Below are positions 1-8,701 of a DNA stretch of 14,711 bases, piece by piece. Positions within the stretch are counted from its first letter, which is position 1; every line of letters starts with the position of its first letter. The translations under genes were made by a program, and so were the position numbers. The DNA comes from a bacterium (GTDB taxonomy: Bacteria > Patescibacteriota > Saccharimonadia > Saccharimonadales > Saccharimonadaceae), in contig JAHKZT010000012.1 in assembly GCA_020626475.1 (NCBI GenBank), positions 1 to 14,711 of the forward strand. Reading direction: 5' to 3'. The notes beneath the pieces were generated by a model. That model was given only the letters and a program-made list of their open reading frames with translations, was not told the origin of the DNA and searched no databases.

Positions 1-64
1 AAAGCATAAAATGCGGCCATGTGCGTTGCAGATTGAGCTTTGAAACTTGACCTGTGAATGTTTA

Positions 65-89
65 GCGACACGTACGTGGTCGCATTTTT
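65..89 (+). terminator. possible weak terminator hairpin upstream of the first gene
   Basis: GCGAC (65-69) pairs with GTCGC (79-83). An inner AC/GT pairing closes a GTAC loop, with one bulged G at 78, and ATTTTT follows. This could end a transcript entering from the left of the window. The rest of 1-126 shows no coding pattern I can support and no convincing promoter. A TTGACC at 47-52 has no matching -10 at the right distance. Confidence 0.4.
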
Positions 90-126
90 ATATGCGCCGT
101 CACTATTAATTAAAAGGAGGACTATA

Positions 127-1023
127 GTGAGCAAGAAAAACAAGCTATTTAGCTTTATGTATAAGCATATGTTTTTAACGGTAATACTTGGCGTATTATT
201 AATTGGTGCTATTTGTTTTGTTATCTCCGTAGCAATTAAGGGTTTTAAAGCCAACAGAGACTATAAATTGTCATTCGATAAAGATGAGTACGTATTTGAC
301 TGCAATACTTCCGATGGCACAGAATGCGCCTCTCGTATTATCTCTGGAGAATTCTCGAAATATGACGATGTAATTGTAGTATATAGCGATATTGATGAGT
401 GCTCATTAAATGCTGATAAGTTTGAATGCGGAACATATGGATATAGATCGCTGTCGGACTATTATCAAACAGAGGAATTTGACGCAACGTTGTTGCCTGA
501 TTCGTTTGAGACTACTATGAAAATATCAATCGTTGAAAAGACAGATGATCTCATATTGAATAAAGGCGAGACATACTTATCAAAAAACGTCACAATTAAG
601 TACAATTTATCTGAAACCGATAAGCGTCTCATTTCGAACCGTCAGAAGACTTGGCTGTCCGAGAAAAAATCTAGTGCGACGGACAGCGACGATAATTCTG
701 GTAATAACTCCTCGACCCCGTCATCCACGGACAGCGCGAATTCGACCACCGAGTCTAATGCGGAATGGAAGAATACATTAGACGCTTACGAGAAATGGGT
801 GGATAGCTACGTGGCATTTATGAAGAAATACAAAAATGCGAGCTCGGCCGATATTGCATCGATGATGGGCGACTACTCTAAGATGTCGCAAGAATTGATA
901 GACTGGAGTAGCAAAATCGATAAGTTAGACGACAACTTGTCGAGCGAAGACCTAAAATATTACCTCGAAGTTATTTCTCGCTGTAATCAAAAGATAGCGG
1001 AAGTAGCTAATTTAAAAAAGTAA
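127..1023 (+). CDS. membrane-anchored secreted protein of unknown function, Ser-rich linker plus C-terminal helical domain
   Basis: This is a 298-residue protein. I chose the GTG at 127 because AAAGGAGG (113-120) sits 6 nt upstream. The longer in-frame ATG at 58 would place the SD inside the gene and is rejected. Residues 1-15 are basic and residues about 16-37 form one hydrophobic segment (FLTVILGVLLIGAICFVI), so it is a signal anchor with the rest probably outside. No lipobox is clear. Residues about 46-178 form a mixed region rich in D, E and Y with three cysteines. About 180-213 is a low-complexity S/T/N/D linker. About 214-298 is a Trp- and Tyr-containing helical domain resembling the C-terminal helical domain of many uncharacterised Gram-positive lipoproteins (DUF6591-like, from memory and unverified). 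The next gene follows after 12 nt, so the two are probably co-transcribed. Function unknown. Confidence 0.85.
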   Translation: MSKKNKLFSFMYKHMFLTVILGVLLIGAICFVISVAIKGFKANRDYKLSFDKDEYVFDCNTSDGTECASRIISGEFSKYDDVIVVYSDIDECSLNADKFECGTYGYRSLSDYYQTEEFDATLLPDSFETTMKISIVEKTDDLILNKGETYLSKNVTIKYNLSETDKRLISNRQKTWLSEKKSSATDSDDNSGNNSSTPSSTDSANSTTESNAEWKNTLDAYEKWVDSYVAFMKKYKNASSADIASMMGDYSKMSQELIDWSSKIDKLDDNLSSEDLKYYLEVISRCNQKIAEVANLKK

Positions 1024-1035
1024 AGGAGTATAAAA

Positions 1036-1503
1036 ATGGAAAAATTTAAAGCTTGGCCTAGGATCATTTGTCTTGTTAGCGTAATGGGGGCATTAATTGG
1101 CTTATTTCTCCCATGGCTAACGGCTTCCGGATTCGGAAGAGAAGAGTCGATAAATGGATTCGATAAATATTTCAATCCATCTCAATGGATTTTACTAGGA
1201 ATAATTATATTGATTTCATTAGTCTCAATCTTAGGTCTAGCGACCTCCAAAGCGCCTTTAATGAAACTGGCTGGAGTACTTGGCGTACTAACAGGACTAA
1301 TAGCGATTGGCGATATGATTCTAATCCTATGCGGACAGTCTGTTCTCGGTTCTGCGTCTTCAAGTTGGGGGATTAACCAGAAATTTAGCATCGGTTATTA
1401 TCTAACATTTATTTCCGTCGCTATTCTTTTCATTTTCTCAATTGTGTCATTGAAAGCTAAAACCATATCAAAAAACAATCATTCCAAAGAAGAAGACGAG
1501 TAA
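1036..1503 (+). CDS. four-helix integral membrane protein of unknown function
   Basis: This is a 155-residue protein. The ATG at 1036 is preceded by AAAGGAG (1022-1028), which overlaps the stop codon of the upstream gene, so translational coupling is likely. Hydrophobic segments lie at about residues 9-30, 51-71, 75-99 and 117-141. A polar loop after the first helix contains FLPWLTASGFG and INGFD, a pattern seen in small actinobacterial and CPR membrane proteins whose first loop follows a PW turn. The tail is highly charged (K/E/D), as expected for a cytosolic C-terminus. No catalytic motif is visible. The pairing with the secreted protein upstream suggests they act together at the envelope, which is inference only. 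A terminator follows directly. Confidence 0.85.
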   Translation: MEKFKAWPRIICLVSVMGALIGLFLPWLTASGFGREESINGFDKYFNPSQWILLGIIILISLVSILGLATSKAPLMKLAGVLGVLTGLIAIGDMILILCGQSVLGSASSSWGINQKFSIGYYLTFISVAILFIFSIVSLKAKTISKNNHSKEEDE

Positions 1504-1513
1504 GTTATAAACT

Positions 1514-1545
1514 AACCGCCCTTATCGCATAAAGGGCGGTTTTAT
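1514..1545 (+). terminator. rho-independent terminator of the two-gene operon
   Basis: AACCGCCCTT (1514-1523) pairs perfectly with AAGGGCGGTT (1532-1541) around an 8-nt loop, and the stem runs into TTTTAT. It lies 10 nt after the stop at 1503. Confidence 0.9.
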
Positions 1546-1582
1546 ATCCGACATAGTCACTTTTTGGTTTAAAGAATTAACC

Positions 1583-1611
1583 TTTGGCTGTACTATTTTT
1601 TATGCTATGAT
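1583..1611 (+). promoter_or_regulatory. sigma70-type promoter for the acidic protein gene at 1679
   Basis: An extended -10 (TG at 1603-1604, TATGAT at 1606-1611) has a weak -35 at TTTGGC (1583-1588), 17 bp upstream. The predicted start of transcription is about 1618, giving a leader of about 60 nt before GTG 1679. Confidence 0.6.
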
Positions 1612-1618
1612 TCTTCTA

Positions 1619-1647
1619 CGAAGGGCGGCAATTCCGCTCTTTGTTTT
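1619..1647 (+). promoter_or_regulatory. terminator-like hairpin in the 5' leader (possible attenuator)
   Basis: AAGGGCGG (1621-1628) pairs with CCGCTCTT (1634-1641), with one G-U pair, around CAATT. The stem can be extended by 1619-1620 with 1642-1643 and is followed by TTTT (1644-1647). It begins almost at the predicted transcript start and precedes the SD at 1663-1671. It could be a leaky terminator or a 5'-end stabiliser. No riboswitch fold is recognised. Confidence 0.5.
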
Positions 1648-1678
1648 CGCTCAAAAATACGAAAAGGAGGTAGTCCTA

Positions 1679-2218
1679 GTGAGCGAAGTTTTCAAGATGA
1701 AGGAACGGTTCGATTATCAGACGATGGCAGATCTGGCAGCTTATGTTGCCAAGAAGGTTCTTCCTGATAGCCGTATTGCGATTGGCTATTCAGAGTTCTA
1801 TGATTGTGTGAATCCATCAGATCCAATTCTTTTGGAGGATCCGACAATCGTCGTCATTAGCTCAGATGGGGAGGCAGTAGCTGAGCGGGATTTAGAATTA
1901 CTGACTGACGATATTGAAGGCGCGGCGAAGGAAATTGTCGCCGGACAAGAAGTGTCATATTCGACAGAGAAGTATCCAGTTCTTTGTTTCGGCGTCGAGA
2001 GCGAGGAGGAGTACATTGGTATTATCTTTATTTCTGTGCTGTCGGTAGATACAAATCTCGATCTCGCGCAACAATCCGAACTCGTCGAAGATGTTGAGCA
2101 TGAGCTTAACGATATTCTCTATGACGAGGATGCGGAATATGGCCCCGAAGACGATCCATATACTGCCTGGTATTATGGCACCTTATTTGGTGATATCGTC
2201 TTTGATACGCAGGAATAA
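1679..2218 (+). CDS. small acidic protein of unknown function (paralogue A of a tandem pair)
   Basis: This is a 179-residue, strongly acidic, soluble-looking protein. GTG 1679 is chosen because AAAGGAGGT (1663-1671) lies 7-8 nt upstream. The ORF stays open back to 1607, but that stretch covers the promoter and leader. It has no signal peptide or membrane helix. The pattern is alternating helices and hydrophobic strands (IAIGY, TIVVI, GIIFISV) and a D/E-rich tail ending in YYGTLFGD. Residues 100-120 share a spaced pattern with the next gene (P, V at +6, E at +9, G at +14, ISV at +18 to +20), and both end with YGxLF. This supports common ancestry, but I recognise no family. The gene is monocistronic, with its own promoter and terminator. 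Confidence 0.8.
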   Translation: MSEVFKMKERFDYQTMADLAAYVAKKVLPDSRIAIGYSEFYDCVNPSDPILLEDPTIVVISSDGEAVAERDLELLTDDIEGAAKEIVAGQEVSYSTEKYPVLCFGVESEEEYIGIIFISVLSVDTNLDLAQQSELVEDVEHELNDILYDEDAEYGPEDDPYTAWYYGTLFGDIVFDTQE

Positions 2219-2233
2219 CCGTCCCCCGCTAAC

Positions 2234-2268
2234 AGCCTCGAGCAACTCTGCCCGAGGCTTTACTTTTT
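2234..2268 (+). terminator. rho-independent terminator after the acidic protein gene
   Basis: AGCCTCG (2234-2240) pairs with CGAGGCT (2253-2259), and the stem continues after an A/C mismatch as GCA/TGC around an ACTC loop. TTTACTTTTT follows. The T-rich tail also contains the -35 of the next promoter. Confidence 0.85.
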
Positions 2269-2287
2269 AGCAAAAGCATGATATAAT
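2259..2287 (+). promoter_or_regulatory. strong sigma70-type promoter for the gene at 2338
   Basis: -35 is TTTACT (2259-2264), the spacer is exactly 17 bp, and the -10 is a perfect TATAAT (2282-2287) with an extended TG at 2279-2280. The start of transcription is about 2294, giving a leader of roughly 44 nt with AAAGGAGGT at 2323-2331. Confidence 0.8.
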
Positions 2288-2337
2288 TAAAAGATTGGAG
2301 CCTATAGACTTAGAAGTACATTAAAGGAGGTTTGCAT

Positions 2338-2790
2338 ATGGATGTTATGCAAGATTTGCTATTCATGCAGGGTTATTTGCTCGATGAGATTTCGGATTTG
2401 TTTCCTGGCGGAGTTACGCTCGGGATTGGAGTGTCTTCATTTATAGGCACGCCACTCGGTGAGCCTGATGCTCCGGTCATTATTACGAAGTCGCTTGGTG
2501 TTGCGTATAATGAAGAAAGGGAAAGCGAACTTGTCGATCGCGTACTGAGAGTAGTTGGCAGTACGACTAGAGAGCATTGCAGCTTTGACGCAGATAAGGA
2601 TCCGGCGGTAGCGATGATTGTTACTCAGGAAGGAGTCAATCGCGGTGTTGTCGTTATATCGGTTGCGGCCGGACAGCATTTTAAGCCAGAAGAATGCGGC
2701 GTCGATCCAGATGAATTTATGCAACAGTTAAAAGAGACAGTTGGATTTGCGGCGCCCATTGGTCACGTGTATGGCAAATTATTCTATTAA
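2338..2790 (+). CDS. small protein of unknown function (paralogue B of the tandem pair)
   Basis: This is a 150-residue protein. ATG 2338 is chosen over the in-frame TTG at 2332 because it sits 7 nt after AAAGGAGG (2323-2330). The protein is acidic, without a signal peptide or membrane helix. It aligns with the preceding gene's product in two places: residues 89-109 (P, V, E, G and ISV at identical spacing) and the C-terminal YGKLF (145-149). The other segments align in order of predicted secondary structure. It lacks the N-terminal extension and the D/E-rich insert of paralogue A. It contains two cysteines (81 and 120). It has its own promoter and terminator, so the two copies can be expressed at different levels. 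Function unknown. Confidence 0.82.
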   Translation: MDVMQDLLFMQGYLLDEISDLFPGGVTLGIGVSSFIGTPLGEPDAPVIITKSLGVAYNEERESELVDRVLRVVGSTTREHCSFDADKDPAVAMIVTQEGVNRGVVVISVAAGQHFKPEECGVDPDEFMQQLKETVGFAAPIGHVYGKLFY

Positions 2791-2796
2791 CCTCTT

Positions 2797-2828
2797 GCTC
2801 CCGGAATAAGCCCGGGAGCTTTTTGTTT
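2797..2828 (+). terminator. rho-independent terminator after paralogue B
   Basis: GCTCCCGG (2797-2804) pairs with CCGGGAGC (2812-2819) around a 7-nt loop. TTTTTGTTTT follows from 2820. Confidence 0.92.
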
Positions 2829-2840
2829 TACGTTATTCTT

Positions 2841-2945
2841 ATGCTTGTTGCATGGAGTGAATTGCGTCACAATTTTACTATGCAATATATTCAATACTCC
2901 AAACGCAAGAAGCTGCCAGAGTTTATTCGGCGACTACATAATTGA
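2841..2945 (+). CDS. doubtful 34-residue basic small ORF
   Basis: An ORF of 34 codons starts at ATG 2841, with an internal ATG at 2880, and ends in TGA before the helicase gene. The C-terminal half is rich in K and R (SKRKKLPEFIRRLHN). No SD precedes it and no good -10 stands at the leaderless distance. It could be chance in an otherwise empty 185-nt gap (2791-2975), which apart from the terminator holds nothing else I can name. Confidence 0.2.
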   Translation: MLVAWSELRHNFTMQYIQYSKRKKLPEFIRRLHN

Positions 2946-2959
2946 ATATTTGTTTTTCT

Positions 2960-2968
2960 TGCAAAAAT
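2960..2968 (+). promoter_or_regulatory. weak candidate promoter of the helicase gene
   Basis: TG (2960-2961) plus AAAAAT (2963-2968) forms a poor extended -10 whose 3' end is 7 nt before TTG 2976. This is the same geometry as the better promoters later in the window. The -10 matches consensus at only four of six bases. Confidence 0.3.
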
Positions 2969-2975
2969 ACATGGA

Positions 2976-4421
2976 TTGAAGCTGGGTGATTGTGTGCTGG
3001 ATCACCAACAAGTAGAAGCGGTAGTAGCCTGCGAAGATGCGCAGCTAGTGCTAGCGTCGGCCGGGTCTGGCAAGACGATGAGTCTGCTCGCAAAGCTTGA
3101 ATATTTAGTTCTGAAGTTGCATATACGACCAGAACGAATCCTTGTCATTTCTTTTACGAAAAAGACAGTTGAAGAACTGATCGATCGTTGCGCAATTAGT
3201 GGAGTAGAAATCCGTACTTTTCATAGCCTTGGATTAAATATCCTGCGTCAAAGTGGCGAGAAATGCGAATTGATTAGCGACGCAGAGCTTAATGATTTTT
3301 GGCGCAGTACCTTAACGAATCCGTGTACTGAAATCGTGCCAGATTTAGATGGTCTTATTGCGCTCGTTCGTAGCTTTATTTTGCTTTACAAAAATAGTGG
3401 CAAAAATTTGCAAGACATTTCTGAGCAATTAATATCAAATAAGGATAAGAAGCAGCTTTCTCGCGCAAAACATTTTCTGGGAATAATAAACGATGTTTTG
3501 CCGAAATATAACAACTTTTTGCAATCGCAAAATAGAATCGATTTTTCCGACATGATAAATTTCGCTACAGAATCAGTCGAAAGCGGTCGAGGAAAAATGA
3601 ATTATGAGTATATTTTACTCGATGAGGTACAGGATTTGTCGCCGAATCGTCAACGACTCATTCGGGCAATTTTAGATAATAGTGCGGGCTGTAGATTATT
3701 TGCGGTAGGCGATGATTGGCAGTCAATCTATCGTTTTGCGGGCAGCGATTTGGATTTGATTCGCAATTTTGAGACCTTCTTTAATCGGAAAACCAAGCGA
3801 AGCTTAATTGAAACTACACATCGTTTCGGTAAGCCGACAACGAAAATTAGTAGTGATTTTATCGAACAGAATCGTCTCCAGGTCCGCAAAAACGTGCGCG
3901 CCAGCATGCATATGCGCACGCCGATTTCAATCATACTTAGCAAAGATGCTAGCAGTGATGTGGATGCGCTTGATCAAATAATCGAAATACTTGGAGTTGA
4001 GTATTTATCGCAGAAAAGCGTTCAAATAATCTCTCGCTATAACCACGATATTGAGCGCCTAAAATCTAGTCATATAAATATTACGCCATTAAGTAATCAG
4101 ACCTATGATATAAATTGGCGCAACACGCTACATTTTGAATTTTGCTCAATGCATAAATCAAAAGGCATTACGCGCGATATTGTAATAGTTTTGAATATGA
4201 GTTCGCGTGCGACTGGTATGCCGGCTACGAAGCCGCTCGATCCGCTCATTGATGTGCTGTTGGCGCCAGAAGAAGACTTTGCCTATGCTGAAGAGCGACG
4301 CTTATTTTATGTGGCCATTACGCGCGCTCGCGAGCAGACATTTCTAATCGCCGACGCGAAGCATCCATCTTTGTTTGTGCTCGAAATTAATGATGAGCTA
4401 GGCGAAATCTATCGCAAGTAG
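2976..4421 (+). CDS. UvrD/Rep-superfamily (SF1A) DNA helicase, HelD-like and compact
   Basis: An ATP-dependent 3'-5' DNA helicase, presumably in repair or in clearing replication or transcription blocks. All core motifs are present in the 481 residues: Q motif (LDHQQVEAV, 8-16), Walker A ASAGSGKT (27-34), Ia (SFTKKT, 59-64), Ib TFHS (81-84), Walker B LLDEVQD (214-220), motif III VGDDWQSIYRFAGSD (244-258), motif V (HKSKG, 393-397) and motif VI (ERRLFYVAITRARE, 440-453). The GDDWQ-IYRF-GSD signature is typical of E. coli helicase IV (HelD) rather than UvrD or PcrA. It is about 200 residues shorter than HelD, with no extra N-terminal domain. The start is uncertain: TTG 2976 best fits a leaderless start, GTG 2994 would still keep the Q motif, and neither has an SD. 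No terminator separates it from htpX. Confidence 0.88.
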   Translation: MKLGDCVLDHQQVEAVVACEDAQLVLASAGSGKTMSLLAKLEYLVLKLHIRPERILVISFTKKTVEELIDRCAISGVEIRTFHSLGLNILRQSGEKCELISDAELNDFWRSTLTNPCTEIVPDLDGLIALVRSFILLYKNSGKNLQDISEQLISNKDKKQLSRAKHFLGIINDVLPKYNNFLQSQNRIDFSDMINFATESVESGRGKMNYEYILLDEVQDLSPNRQRLIRAILDNSAGCRLFAVGDDWQSIYRFAGSDLDLIRNFETFFNRKTKRSLIETTHRFGKPTTKISSDFIEQNRLQVRKNVRASMHMRTPISIILSKDASSDVDALDQIIEILGVEYLSQKSVQIISRYNHDIERLKSSHINITPLSNQTYDINWRNTLHFEFCSMHKSKGITRDIVIVLNMSSRATGMPATKPLDPLIDVLLAPEEDFAYAEERRLFYVAITRAREQTFLIADAKHPSLFVLEINDELGEIYRK

Positions 4422-4423
4422 CG

Positions 4424-4432
4424 TGGTATAAT
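4424..4432 (+). promoter_or_regulatory. extended -10 promoter of htpX, predicted leaderless
   Basis: TG (4424-4425) plus perfect TATAAT (4427-4432) begins 2 nt after the helicase stop codon. Seven nucleotides separate it from ATG 4440, which would therefore be at or within a base of the transcript start. No -35 is evident. Confidence 0.7.
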
Positions 4433-4439
4433 AATGTAT

Positions 4440-5304
4440 ATGGCAGTTTCCATGCGCAAACAAATCGCGCAGAATAAACGCAACACTATTTTCATTATCA
4501 TTGTTTTTGTGGCCTTCATTTCTTTGATTGGTGGTCTATTTGCATGGCTCTACGACAATACCTCGATTCTTATTACTACTGCGATTATTTCTGGCGCCTA
4601 TGCACTAATACAGTATTTTCTTGCCGATAAACTAGCAATTCTCGGTACCGGTGCGCGTCAAATCGAAAAAGTTGAAAATCCGCGTTATTACAAAATCGTG
4701 CAACAGTTAGCAGATGATGCAAAGTTGCCGATGCCGAAGGTCTATATTATTAATGATCCGGCACCGAATGCCTTTGCGACTGGCCGCGATCCTCAGCATG
4801 CGTGCGTAGCAGCAACCACGGGTTTACTAGAAATCATGGACGACAAAGAACTTCGCGCTGTTATGGGGCATGAAATGTCGCACGTAAAGAACTATGACAT
4901 TCGCGTGAATATGATCGTCTTCGGTCTAGCTTCGATTGTTGGTCTTATTTCCGATATGGGTCTTCGTATGCTATTCTGGAGCGACCGTGATGAAGAGGAT
5001 AATTCTCCGGTTGGCGTATTGTTCGCGCTAGTTACTTTGATTCTGGCGCCATTCGTCGCAACGATGATTCAGCTCGCAATTTCACGTCAGCGCGAATATC
5101 TTGCCGATGCCTCATCTGCTTCATTGACCGATACTGACGACATGATTTCCGCTTTGCGTAAGTTGGATACCCATCATCGTCCAATGCGTCAGCAGAATGT
5201 CGCAGCAGAAGCGCTATTTATTGCAGGTCCGCTCAAAAAATCCGTTATCAGTAAATTGTTTGCAACTCACCCTCCACTTGAGGCGCGTATAGAAAGGCTC
5301 GAAA

Positions 5305-5318
<14 letters not shown>
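4440..5318 (+). CDS. htpX: HtpX-family membrane zinc metalloprotease
   Basis: An M48-family membrane endopeptidase that degrades misfolded membrane proteins. The protein is 292 residues from ATG 4440. This start is preferred over the in-frame ATG 4434, which would lie between the -10 and the transcript start. Membrane segments lie at about 16-36 and 41-62, followed by the catalytic domain. The zinc site HEMSH is at 144-148, with the third ligand probably E219 in RQREYLAD. Two more hydrophobic stretches lie at about 157-180 and 192-213. The family's ATHPPLEARIERL signature is at 275-287. Length and domain order are usual for HtpX. The lemA gene that often neighbours htpX is absent; the upstream gene is a helicase. 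Its 3' end overlaps the next gene by 14 nt, so it heads an operon with the membrane protein and ligA. Confidence 0.93.
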
Positions 5319-8330
<3,012 letters not shown>

Positions 8331-8332
<2 letters not shown>

Positions 8333-8356
8333 AAAGCCAGACAGTAACTGTCTGGC
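8331..8356 (-). terminator. terminator between ligA and the convergent small gene
   Basis: GCCAGACAG (8336-8344) and CTGTCTGGC (8348-8356) form a perfect 9-bp stem with a TAA loop. On the minus strand it is followed by TTTTT (8335-8331), so it is a proper terminator for the small minus-strand gene ending at 8372. Read on the plus strand, downstream of ligA, the hairpin has no T-tract. Confidence 0.8.
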
Positions 8357-8371
8357 AGGTGTTGCTGGCAA

Positions 8372-8533
8372 TCATTCTGGACTAGTTTCATCGAGCACGT
8401 TTAGTGCGGCGAGCAGTTCTTGGCGGCGGCGCTTTTTGGGTAAAACTACGAAGAAATGTTGCCACAGTTGCGTAAGAACGATTATTATGAAGATAAGTCC
8501 AATAATGGTTGCAAATTGCAAGGGAATGTCCAT
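8372..8533 (-). CDS. 53-residue single-span membrane protein of unknown function
   Basis: The start at 8533 (MDIPLQ) follows AGGAGGT (8552-8546) with a spacing of about 12 nt, which is longer than ideal. A longer ORF opens at 8584, but that ATG immediately follows the predicted -10 (8590-8585) and would lie upstream of the transcript start, so I reject it. Residues about 6-25 are hydrophobic (one membrane helix), followed by a basic PKKRRR patch and an acidic C-terminus. This is a typical small N-out/C-in membrane protein. It is divergent from clpC and shares its 122-nt promoter region upstream of 8656. Terminator at its 3' end. Function unknown; only its own promoter and SD support that it is real. 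Confidence 0.65.
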   Translation of the reverse strand: MDIPLQFATIIGLIFIIIVLTQLWQHFFVVLPKKRRRQELLAALNVLDETSPE

Positions 8534-8584
8534 AGTATCAACTTCACCTCCTCCCTGGGCATATTTTGAAAAAACTATTACCAT

Positions 8585-8593
8585 AATATAACA
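8585..8593 (-). promoter_or_regulatory. extended -10 promoter of the small membrane protein gene
   Basis: Minus-strand TG (8593-8592) plus TATATT (8590-8585) gives a predicted start of transcription near 8577 and a leader of about 43 nt carrying the SD. No good -35 is seen. Confidence 0.55.
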
Positions 8594-8655
8594 TAACTAA
8601 TTTGTAAAATATAGTACGTTTTTCGGCTGGCGAAAGAGGGCTTATATTTTATAAA

Positions 8656-8682
8656 TTAGCACTCTTGCATTGTGAGTGCTAA
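8656..8682 (+). promoter_or_regulatory. CIRCE operator (HrcA binding site) of clpC
   Basis: TTAGCACTC (8656-8664), a 9-nt spacer, then GAGTGCTAA (8674-8682): a perfect match to the CIRCE consensus. CIRCE is bound by the heat-shock repressor HrcA, which is not encoded in this window. The left part overlaps the -35 region, and the right arm fills the -35/-10 spacer. Confidence 0.97.
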
Positions 8683-8693
8683 TTTACTATAAT
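8665..8693 (+). promoter_or_regulatory. clpC promoter embedded in CIRCE, predicted leaderless
   Basis: TTGCAT (8665-8670) lies in the CIRCE loop, exactly 17 bp before a perfect TATAAT (8688-8693). ATG 8702 follows after 8 nt. The only purine run (AGGGG, 8694-8698) is 3 nt from the ATG, too close to act as an SD. Confidence 0.82.
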
Positions 8694-8701
8694 AGGGGTA
8701 T

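Noticed and set aside
58..126. Longer start (ATG 58) for the first gene
   Set aside because: AAAGGAGG at 113-120 is correctly spaced for GTG 127, and the extension would run through a hairpin with a T-tract and carries no recognisable domain.
1..126. Tail of a structured RNA (tRNA, tmRNA, RNase P RNA) at the left edge
   Set aside because: No cloverleaf, CCA end or conserved RNA motif could be found; only a short hairpin with a T-tract.
8534..8584. Longer minus-strand start at 8584 for the small membrane protein
   Set aside because: That ATG abuts the predicted -10 and would not be in the transcript; the SD at 8552-8546 serves the ATG at 8533.
8694..8698. AGGGG before clpC as a Shine-Dalgarno sequence
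   Set aside because: Only 3 nt separate it from the ATG, and the predicted transcript starts at or after it.
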